DNA of 64,000 nucleotides from Conchocele bisecta (taxonomy: Eukaryota; Mollusca; Bivalvia; Lucinida; Thyasiridae): the NCBI GenBank assembly GCA_029237695.1, contig JAQRGA010000299.1, positions 109,068-173,067 of the forward strand. Direction: 5' to 3'. Position 1 is the stretch's first letter, and each line of letters opens with the position of its first letter. The notes under the pieces were generated by a model, which saw only the letters and a list, made by a program, of their open reading frames with translations, had not been told where the DNA came from and made no database searches. The position numbers and the translations under genes are program-made. Shown here in pieces: positions 57,986-64,000 of this stretch.

Positions 57986-58109
57986 CTTCTGCTGTAGCTG
58001 TAGGACCCCCTTGTCCTTCTGTTGCCGTAGTTTTCTGTATTTGTCTGAGTCCTCCTTCATCTGCTTCATCAGGCTCACCCGCTGCTGCTTCAACGCCTCT
58101 AATATTTGG
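57986..58109 (-). CDS. Kinesin-4 (KIF4-like) coiled-coil exon
   Basis: The exon is 124 nt: one leading base plus 41 codons, from acceptor TCGTGTCACAG to donor AAG/GTGGGT. It encodes LKQQRVSLMKQMKEDSDKYR followed by KLRQQKDKGVLQLQQK. The pattern QRV-LM-QMKEDxxKxRxxxQxKDKxVxQL is characteristic of the kinesin-4 (KIF4, and more distantly KIF21) stalk coiled coil. KIF4 is a plus-end-directed chromokinesin acting on chromosome arms and the anaphase midzone. Only the stalk is seen here; the motor domain is not in the window. The acceptor phase needs two bases from the previous exon, but the next exon upstream (58589-58696) ends on a whole codon, so at least one exon is missing between them. The gene may be incomplete, decayed or misassembled. 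Confidence 0.6.
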
Positions 58110-58204
58110 CTGTGACACGAGAAATGGGGCTCATGTGTTTTGCGACCAGTGTCGATCATAATGGGAAAATTGTTGTTCCTTTTTTTCGAAACAAAATCAA
58201 TAAC

Positions 58205-58380
58205 ATCCCAGCAACAGCTAAGGTCATTTAGGGTCGGGACCTCAGTTTCAAGTCTCATCCAAAAGACCAGCAGGATGGAAATACTATGCGAGTATTTTTT
58301 TATGCCTAATGCAAGGTTTGAACCCACAACCTCCGGATTGAAAGTCTGGTGTTCTAACTGCTATTCCACAACACCTAGGC
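58205..58380 (-). repeat. tRNA-derived SINE, minus orientation
   Basis: CCCAGCAACAGCTAAGGTCA at the left; reverse complement of a tRNA-like head at the right with TAGCAGTTAGAACACCAGAC, AATCCGGAGGTTGTGG and B box GGTTCAAACCT. It sits between two kinesin exons, where an exon would be expected. Confidence 0.85.
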
Positions 58381-58394
58381 GAAGTTTGAAATGA

Positions 58395-58560
58395 ATTCAG
58401 CATATAGGGACGTGTTTTCAAGTCTCACCCGAAAGACCAGTGAGATGGAAATACTATTAAAGTATTTTTCGATGTCTAATGCGAGGTTTAAACCCATTAC
58501 CTCCGGATTGAAAGTCTGGTGTTAACCCCTATGCCACAGCCAAACCCAACATAAAACAGA
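58395..58560 (-). repeat. Second tRNA-derived SINE, 3' truncated
   Basis: TTTCAAGTCTCACCCGAAAG, GATGGAAATACTATTAAAGT, CCTCCGGATTGAAAGTCTGG and TGTTAACCCCTATGCCACAG parallel the SINE immediately to the left. The AACAGCTAAGGTCA tail is absent. Confidence 0.8.
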
Positions 58561-58588
58561 GAGTGTACACCACTGTTGTGAAGACTTA

Positions 58589-58696
58589 TTTGCTGGCTGC
58601 GGAGTTGGTCTTGGCATCCTCAAGGGCGGCGGTAGACAGGTTCTCTCGTTCCTTCTGCAGGGTGGACACTTCATCTTCCACGCTCTTCATTGTGTA
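58589..58696 (-). CDS. Kinesin-4 (KIF4-like) coiled-coil exon with a defective 3' boundary
   Basis: The 36 codons follow acceptor TCATGTTTAG: YTMKSVEDEVSTLQKEREN then LSTAALEDAKTNSAASK. Joined in phase to the exon at 59117-59269, it gives the kinesin-4 pattern of a short acidic helix then EV--LQKE-E-L---L--AK. The 3' side is odd: after the last lysine the DNA reads AAATAAGTC, so an in-frame TAA precedes the first GT. Loss of one G from AAAGTAAGTC, or use of a GC donor, would explain it. Otherwise the copy is a pseudogene. Confidence 0.55.
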
Positions 58697-58856
58697 CTAA
58701 ACATGAAGAATGCAATTGATCAATTTAGGTGTATTGATTGAATGGAGTTTTACATGCATTTAAAACTGAAGTCATACACAGACAAAACTAAATGAATCAG
58801 ACTTGTGGCTATTTGCAACCAGTGTAGCTCATCATCAAACAGCACACTCCTGTAAC

Positions 58857-58975
58857 GTGTTTGTTTGTTTATTGGTGTTTAACGTACTATCAACCGCTAA
58901 GGTCATATGACGTAAGGCCAGGCAAACGGGTTCGATCACATTTTAACCTGCTGCATTGTGGGGCCTGTAGCTTGA
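58857..58975 (-). repeat. SINE-like repeat, minus orientation, partial
   Basis: GTGTTTGTTTGTTTATTGGT, GTTTAACGTACTATCAACCG, CTAAGGTCATATGACGTAAG, AACGGGTTCGATCAC, TTTTAACCTGCTGCATTG. It is the tail half of the family at 54236-54475 and lies in the intron between two kinesin exons. Confidence 0.8.
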
Positions 58976-59116
58976 TAACGATATATATTGCTAATAGAAG
59001 CATGACGAGCATTTCATTCACAGAATGGCAAACAGTGCAGATCCTGATCAGATTATTTGGTCAGGAGCTACTCTGGTCAAATACACAAATACCACAAGCC
59101 TCGGTTCGTCGCAAAC

Positions 59117-59269
59117 CTCGTACTGAGCTTTCATCTCGGCCATCTTGCCGTCATTCTGTGATATCTGGTCGGTCAGTATCTCCTGGAGCTCCTTGTCCAT
59201 CTTCGCTCGTTCCAGGGTCACCTCCCTCGCCTCGGGGCGGGCCGGGGACCCATCATCTTCGTCTTCCAC
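59117..59269 (-). CDS. Kinesin-4 (KIF4-like) stalk exon
   Basis: Exactly 51 codons (153 nt) between acceptor CTATATTACAG and donor GAG/GTTTGC. The product starts with an acidic, proline-containing linker (VEDEDDGSPARPEAREV) and passes into a coiled coil, LERAKMDKELQEILTDQ then ISQNDGKMAEMKAQYE. AKMxKELxE and QNDxK are at the positions expected for the start of the KIF4 stalk. Its phase-0 end joins directly to the exon at 58589-58696. Codon use is GC-rich (CCGGCCCGCCCCGAGGCGAG) against an AT-rich background, which supports it being real coding sequence. Confidence 0.65.
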
Positions 59270-60239
59270 CTGTAATATAGTCCAGTTTTTCCTTCGGGTC
59301 GCCGGCTGATATAAGATGGTGTACAAAGTTTGAAAACAAAATTTAAACTGCACACTTGCATAGCTGCATCAGGATTGAGCAAATTCCTTTCAAACAAATT
59401 CCTTTCAGACAAAAACATATGTCTCCACCAATACCACCACTGCATGTTATCAGGACTTGGAAAATTTAAGGCAGCAACAGCATATATGTAGTTACCTTGT
59501 ATTTTCTGCATACTTTTGAAGATACGCGTGACACAAGTTGAATATCCCCACTTTTCACTAAGTCAAGAGCCATAACTCCGTGACTACTGGATGAATCCGC
59601 ATCTAAAACTCAATTTCACACGATGACCAGTATTCCTGTAAAGTTTTGCAACTCTAAATGAAATACTTTTGGAGATACACGCGACACAAGTTGAAAATCC
59701 CCACTTTTCACTAAGTCGAAGGCCATAACTCCGTGAATACTGGATGAATCCGCATCTAAAACCCCAGGGGCCCGTTTCACTAAACTTCTTACGATAAGAA
59801 ATTATCGTACAAACTTCTTAGGCGCATTTTACCGTTTCACTAACATCAATTTCCTGCGAACTTTCTTGCGAAGTTCGTAACTTTCCTCGTAAGTCTGCGA
59901 TAGGTATTGGGCTGTCGTACGAAGATTTTTTAGCGCAAGTGTCACGGCCGCCATACATGTATTTCATGAATAACATCGCCATGAAATCGTCCGTGCATAT
60001 TTCGCCCTATAGGTTTCACCCTATACTTCCGTCTGTCCGTTTATATTTGGCATTACTTAGTAATACATTACCCTCACTACTGATCGTACGTCCGTTCGTC
60101 TGTTTATTTTGTTTTTAAGTGTTGGTCTGTCCATCTGTCTGTTTTTTTTAGTTTTTTTTTAAATTTTTTTTTAAATGTAAGTTTCTCAATCACTTATAGG
60201 GGCCCTAATGCGTAGACAGACCGGATTATCTAGCGTTAG

Positions 60240-60545
60240 CTGCTTATCAGTTAGCCAGCAAATGCAACCCAGATATAACGGTGCTTATAGAGTAGTGACT
60301 CACTATACTTGTAGCTGTTGATCAGTTAGTGCAGCAAATGCAGCCTGATATAACGTGGCTTATATAATAGTGACTCGCTATACTTGTACCTGCTGATCAG
60401 TTAGGCCAGCATATGCAGCCTTATATAACGTGGCTTATGGAGTAGTTACTCACTATAATTTTACCTTTTGATCAGTTAGCCAGCAAATGCAGCCTGATAT
60501 AATGTGGTTTAAGGAGGAGTGATTCACTATAATTGTAGTGTGGTG
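60240..60545 (+). repeat. 75-bp tandem repeat, 4 copies, inside the Harbinger element
   Basis: ATCAGTTAG occurs at 60247, 60321, 60396 and 60471 (spacing 74-75 bp) with AGCAAATGCAGCCTGATATA or a close variant and TAGTGACTCACTATA in each unit. Confidence 0.9.
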
Positions 60546-60825
60546 TAGGGGTGAAATGGATGAAAACACGAATTAAATATTTTCAAAAGTAATATGTATG
60601 TAATGCGTTGTCATATCATTTTTGTTTTGTTACTGTATACTATATGGTACATCGAGTTGCCATCTCCGCCATCTTTGTATGTACAGCCATCTTACAATGT
60701 CATCACTTCGACCGTTTGACACATACAGCAAATAATATGACAGAGAAAGTATTACAATGTGGTGCAATACATTATAGACAGATATGACAACATCGTGCTA
60801 TAAATATTACGCCAGAAAGCTATAC

Positions 60826-61045
60826 AACAGGTTAAGGTCATATAAGGCCTGGCCAACTGGTTCGATCCCGTATTCAACCTGCTGTATTTCGGGGGGTCGG
60901 GGGGGGGGTCCCAAAATCAGAACGGAATATTTACATCGAAATAAACATATATTCAGCCCTGAAATTAGAACCCGATCTGGTTCCAGGTCCATACCAAACC
61001 AAAGCCACTTGGCCCCTTCCCCTAAATGTAATAGGAAATCAGACT
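60826..61045 (-). repeat. SINE-like repeat inserted in the Harbinger element
   Basis: AGGTTAAGGTCATATAAGGC, ACTGGTTCGATCCCG, CCCAAAATCAGAACGGAATA, TATTCAGCCCTGAAATTAGA, GGTCCATACCAAACCAAAGC, CACTTGGCCCCTTCCCCTAA. Same family as 54236-54475, without the extreme tail. Confidence 0.8.
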
Positions 61046-61218
61046 TTGCATATAAGTGTGATGAAAACAACCAATAGGACGTTGCACAAACTTGTATTGA
61101 TGGGTATGTCAAATTATTTGTGGTATGTGTAAAACGCCACAAGATGTATTGCATTTACTAAGATGGCCAATACGGCAACTCCATGCCCCGTATAGTATAC
61201 AGTACAAAATAAAGCAAA

Positions 61219-61655
61219 TAAAAATCACATTTGAGATCATCAAAGACTCGAGCACTTGAAACTTTGCAGACATTGGTTACCCTGCGCTGCCTAGCGAAGG
61301 GTAAGAGTTTCTACTCCGAGGCTGGCGACATCCACGGTGTCTCTAGGAGTTCGGTTTCTCGGTGTATTAATGATGTTGTCTCAGCCATCAATAATCGACT
61401 GGACAACATCAGTTTTCCAACCGAGGAATAAGACCTGGCCAACTGTAAAAAAGGCCTTTTATTGTGTGGCCAGGATTCCGAACACCTGGGCGCCGTGGAT
61501 GGGACACTCAGTGTCAGTCCAATTCACTTTCCTGGTTTTCAACTTGCTGGACTAGGGCAGTTGATTTAACAGCTGTCGTCTGGTTGTCAAAGTCGGACCG
61601 GATGTTTACATTCAAAGGGCTTGATGGATTTCCAGTACTGAAGAATTCTTAAGAA
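61219..61655 (+). pseudogene. HARBI1-like Harbinger nuclease fragment, frameshifted
   Basis: The first frame (61231-61431) reads SKTRALETLQTLVTLRCLAK then GKSFYSEAGDIHGVSRSSVS and RCINDVVSAINNRL, matching the helix-turn-helix part of HARBI1-type nucleases (ALxxxxQxLxxLRxLAxG, GDxxGxSxxSVSR). After a stop at about 61431, another frame gives LGAVDGTLSVSPIHFPG, which carries the first catalytic Asp of the DDE triad in the usual xxGxxDGT context. A later frame ends near GLDGFPVLKNS, like the region around the second Asp but without it. Two or more frameshifts and an internal loss mean no active enzyme. It is the internal gene of the element at 59768-61785. Confidence 0.75.
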
Positions 61656-62399
61656 GTTCGTAACTTAAGAAATTTCGTACGCACATGTTAGTGAAACGCA
61701 CGTAAGAAGTTCGCAAGAAATTTGTACGAAAAGTATCGTAGACGTAAGAAAGTTTGTAGCGTAAGAAGTTTAGTGAAACGGGCCCCAGGTGCGCAACTTC
61801 ACACGATGACCAGTATTCCTGTAAAGTTTCGCGACTCTAATTGAAATACATTTGGAGATACGCGTGACACAAGTTGAAAATCCCCACTTTTCACTAAGTC
61901 AAGGGCCATAACTCTGTGAATACTGGATGAATCCGCATCTAAAACCCCAGGTGCGCAACTTCACACAATGACAAGTATTCCTGTAAAGTTTCACGACTGT
62001 AACTCAAAACCAATATGTCTCCCCATTCATGGGGGAGACATAATTATGCTAATGGCAATAATGCATTTTCTTAATTACACATATTCTTTAAAAAAAAAAA
62101 TTGTTTACCTCAACTTTTGTGGCAGCATAAATTTTATTTTAATTAAAAATTAAAAACTAGTGTTTCCCAATTTTCATGAAATGATTCATTTTCCATGGTT
62201 CTCAAAATAAAAATCTGGGATTACATGTGTCACATATTTACACATGTATTAACCATGTCCTTCAAGTTACAGAATATATTTGTATTTTTTAGTGTACAAT
62301 TAATTTCTTATTCGAGTGAAAACCAAATGAAATATTTGCACAAATGGCGAGTGTTGCAATATCCAGTTTGTCAGCCGCCCGCCTCACATAGATACCAAC

Positions 62400-62438
62400 C
62401 TCATCATCTTCCACGATGTCTGCCATCTCCTCTGTTGT
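62400..62438 (-). CDS. Candidate 39-nt exon, copy 1 (TTEEMADIVEDDE)
   Basis: Between acceptor TTTCTAG and donor GAG/GTTGGTATC are exactly 13 codons, phase 0 at both ends, encoding an acidic peptide. The frame stays open past the donor (VGIYVRRAADKLDIATLA), so the exon could be longer. It lies upstream, on the same strand, of the kinesin stalk exon that starts VEDEDDG. A duplicate is 99 bp to the right. Membership of the kinesin gene is inference from strand, phase and acidic composition. Confidence 0.4.
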
Positions 62439-62498
62439 CTAGAAACAGAAAACAATAGCCATCACAGAGTGACAGCTGTGCGTCACACAGATACCAAC

Positions 62499-62537
62499 CT
62501 CATCATCTTCCACGATGTCTGCCGTCTCCTCTGTTGT
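62499..62537 (-). CDS. Candidate 39-nt exon, copy 2 (TTEETADIVEDDE)
   Basis: Tandem duplicate of 62400-62438 with one amino-acid difference (T for M) and the same splice signals (TTTTCTGTTTCTAG acceptor, GTTGGTATC donor). The flanking intron is also duplicated (GAAACAGAAAACAATAGCCA in both). The two could be alternative or tandemly included microexons, or just a local duplication. Confidence 0.4.
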
Positions 62538-62608
62538 CTAGAAACAGAAAACAATAGCCATCAGAGAGTGACAGCTGTGCCTCGGACCGAGGGATATTAG
62601 AGGGAATT

Positions 62609-62745
62609 ATGGACATAACGGACCCTGGACATAACGGACCCGGACATAACGGACCCGATTTTGGACGAAACGGACCCGATTCATGGACATAACGGACCCG
62701 ATTCCTGGACATAACGGACCCCGTGTGGACATAACGGACCCCGTA
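62609..62745 (+). repeat. GGACATAACGGACCC minisatellite, about 7 units
   Basis: Units of 15-24 bp share GGACATAACGGACC with variable spacers (CGATTTT, CGATTCAT, CGATTCCT, CCGTGT). Confidence 0.95.
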
Positions 62746-63153
62746 TAAAATCTATCATTAAAGCACTTTTTTATTTATTTTTCGTGTAAAACTTATAAGA
62801 AATAATTATTTGTAGTGATTTTGTATGTTTTTAAACTCTCTGAAAACGGTAATTGTTGGCAAAATTTTGTTATTTTGAAACTAAAATTTACCTGTATATC
62901 TTAGGTCTTATCTTATCTAATTAGGTCAGACTGAATGTAGTTGGCATTCACACCTATCGCTGTGGTTTCCGGGGCTAATAAACCCCATGCGGTTATGGTC
63001 GGATATTGGCAGTGGACTGTATTTGACACATTCCAATCTGAATTTCAGTTTAATTACGTTACTTATAGAAAACCAGTTAACTTTCAAAAATGAATAACAT
63101 TTATTTAATAAAATTACTTCAATTTGAACAGAAACAGTAATAACGCATAAAAT
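62746..63153. other. No gene seen
   Basis: AT-rich with no recognised exon or repeat. Confidence 0.35.
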
Positions 63154-63375
63154 CATAAAATGGCCATTTGACTGTTGAATGACAAGTTGGGAGTTCTTTA
63201 GAATCGTCCCAGATAAAATGCACACATATAGAATGACAAGTTGGGAGTGCAATAGGATCGTATCGCGAAAGCCTAACATCATAAAATGGTTATTTGACTG
63301 TTGAATGTCAATTTGGGAGTTCTTTAGAATCGTTCCAGATAAAATGCACAAACATATAGAATGACAAGTTGGGTA
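63154..63375 (+). repeat. ~126-bp tandem duplication
   Basis: CATAAAATGG, ATTTGACTGTTGAATG, TTGGGAGTTCTTTAGAATCG, CCAGATAAAATGCACA and ATAGAATGACAAGTTGGG occur at 63154 and 63280. A 151-codon minus-strand frame across it is repeat-derived. Confidence 0.9.
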
Positions 63376-63439
63376 TTCCACATATTATTCGAAATACAAC
63401 GTGATACATGTAAGTGGCTAACTAACCACTTTAAAAAGA

Positions 63440-63545
63440 ATCAATTAATGAATCACGCTAGTGATCAATAGGCTAATCATTTGCGGCAGTGATCAATAAA
63501 CTAATCGATCGCGGTACTGATCAATAAACCAATTAAACGAACTGC
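63440..63545 (+). repeat. TGATCAATAAACTAATC short tandem repeat
   Basis: Three units of about 30-35 bp: GTGATCAATAGGCTAATCAT, GTGATCAATAAACTAATCGA, CTGATCAATAAACCAATTAA, each next to a TGCGGCA- or CGCGGTA-like block. Confidence 0.8.
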
Positions 63546-63617
63546 GGCTCAATCAATTAAAGAATTAAGTAATCATTTCAATTAATCCATTTATCGGGTG
63601 CTCACTTCTCACTTCTC

Positions 63618-63626
63618 ACCAATCAG
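63618..63626 (+). promoter_or_regulatory. CCAAT-box-like site upstream of the zinc-finger exon
   Basis: ACCAATCAG lies about 90 bp before the start codon at 63715 and follows CACTTCTCACTTCTC. It fits a proximal NF-Y-type promoter site, but no TATA box or initiator can be placed with confidence. Confidence 0.25.
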
Positions 63627-63714
63627 TGCCAAAACGAGTAGTCTCAATTTCTGCATAAATACCATTCCTTATTAGTAATGAAACATACAACACATCTTGT
63701 ACACTCGAGACGTC

Positions 63715-63823
63715 ATGTCGGATTCTCCGTGCATAGTCTGCGACAAGGTCGTAAAATCTCGGCACCAAGCTATTGACTGTGACCAATGTGGTAACTGGCA
63801 ACACCGACGCTGTGGTAACACAG
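63715..63823 (+). CDS. First exon of a PHD-like zinc-finger protein (runs off the window)
   Basis: ATG at 63715 opens 36 complete codons plus one base before donor ACAG/GTTTGT. The peptide MSDSPCIVCDKVVKSRH then QAIDCDQCGNWQHRRCGNT has C6-x2-C9-x12-C22-x2-C25-x4-H30-x2-C33, with W28 just before the His. This is the first half of a C4HC3 (PHD-like) finger. From memory, mollusc genomes contain many genes starting with such a CxxC...CDxCxxWxHxxC module, some followed by MULE or FLYWCH-type domains. What follows here lies outside the window or in a later exon. The start is chosen because stops precede it and no upstream ATG is in frame nearby. It could be a host gene or the first exon of a domesticated or mobile gene. 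Confidence 0.6.
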
Positions 63824-64000
63824 GTTTGTAAAACGTATTTTCGAACAAGTAAACATGTTTACAATATTATATTTAATTACCAGAGTAACCAGACCCGACA
63901 ATTTCATTAAAAAATGAACATTATCGATCGTACTTACAAAATTGTAATTGTATATGTATGTTTAGCTATTAACGTATGTTACAGGTATAACTGATTACAA

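Larger units (their letters stand above)
59768..61785 (+). mobile_element. Harbinger (PIF/Harbinger) DNA transposon, 2,018 bp, degraded
   Basis: Perfect 26-bp terminal inverted repeats start GGGCCCGTTTCACTAAACTT then CTTACG. The 3-bp target duplication CAG lies at 59765-59767 and 61786-61788. The host tandem repeat supplies an empty site at about 61941-61955, where CCCCAGGTGCGC is uninterrupted, confirming both ends and the duplication. Sub-terminal sequence repeats TTCGTAC and CTTACGA motifs. It encodes a HARBI1-like fragment (61219-61655), contains a 75-bp tandem repeat and has captured a SINE. It cannot be autonomous. Confidence 0.93.
59522..62025 (+). repeat. ~155-bp tandem repeat (3 units) split by a Harbinger insertion
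   Basis: Units start at GACACAAGTTGAA or similar near 59530, 59693 and 61865 (the last after a 2-kb insertion). Each has TTTTCACTAAGTCAAG or a close variant, GCCATAACTC, TGGATGAATCCGCATCTAAA and ATGACCAGTATTCCTGTAAA. The family also occurs at 10488-10725. Confidence 0.9.

Noticed and set aside
58300..58380. Functional tRNA gene on the minus strand
   Set aside because: A- and B-box-like sequences are present, but the acceptor stem does not close and the sequence continues into a SINE body shared with 49938 and 58395.
61464..61652. Separate small protein downstream of the HARBI1 fragment
   Set aside because: It is an out-of-frame shadow of the nuclease pseudogene; the meaningful residues (LGAVDGT) are in another frame.
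63616..63804. 62-codon minus-strand frame
   Set aside because: Antisense shadow of the plus-strand zinc-finger exon at 63715-63823, whose Cys/His pattern and splice donor are far more convincing.

Overview
The window is eukaryotic, repeat-dominated, AT-rich DNA with long CA/TA-rich stretches, tRNA-derived SINEs, TIR transposons, spliced exon fragments and very large tandem arrays. The repeat families (elements starting AACAAGAG plus a terminal hairpin, SINEs ending in GTTAAAC...ACAAACAAAC, CAGTGGAACCTCTCTA-type inverted repeats) are ones I associate with marine molluscs, most likely a bivalve. That assignment is inference, not a search result. No bacterial-style genes, CRISPR arrays, rRNA genes or convincing functional tRNA genes are visible.

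Layout. 1-8.8 kb: a 54-bp minisatellite ending in a 60-bp palindromic pogo-like mini-element, a SINE, a Harbinger-like MITE, a GC-rich TIR element, a seven-copy ~190-bp tandem array, and copy 1 of a segmental duplication. 8.8-10.5 kb: nested palindromes built of CGAT-rich ~22-bp repeats with 40-odd-bp terminal inverted repeats. 10.5-20.5 kb: dispersed repeats, TTAA-type MITE copies, several perfect or near-perfect hairpins, and copy 2 of the segmental duplication carrying a 1.6-kb hairpin-terminated element. 20.5-40.2 kb: one ~19.6-kb satellite of 45-bp monomers with a homogenised core, ~1.88-kb higher-order periodicity, and divergent 90-bp dimeric edges. 40.2-42 kb: an inverted duplication around a small TIR element. 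42-49.7 kb: more hairpin-terminated elements and a 1.72-kb tandem duplication that contains a dimeric ~175-bp repeat. 49.9-57 kb: SINEs, a TTAA element split by a 1.26-kb insertion, and a third large hairpin-terminated element.

The only convincing protein-coding material is at the right. Minus-strand exons between 57,986 and 59,269 encode kinesin-4 (KIF4-like) coiled-coil segments, with a duplicated 39-nt exon candidate at 62.40-62.54 kb that may belong to the same gene. The gene has a missing exon and a defective donor, so it is a fragment or a decaying copy. A 2,018-bp Harbinger element with 3-bp CAG target duplications sits between its exons and carries a degraded HARBI1-like nuclease. At 63,715 a plus-strand first exon encodes a PHD-like zinc finger and runs off the window.

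The most interesting theme is that one terminal-repeat motif (CAGTGGAACCTCTCTA..CCGGACACC) appears in a minimal transposon, a minisatellite, an isolated end, isolated dispersed units and the 19.6-kb satellite. This suggests satellite birth from a pogo-like transposon end.
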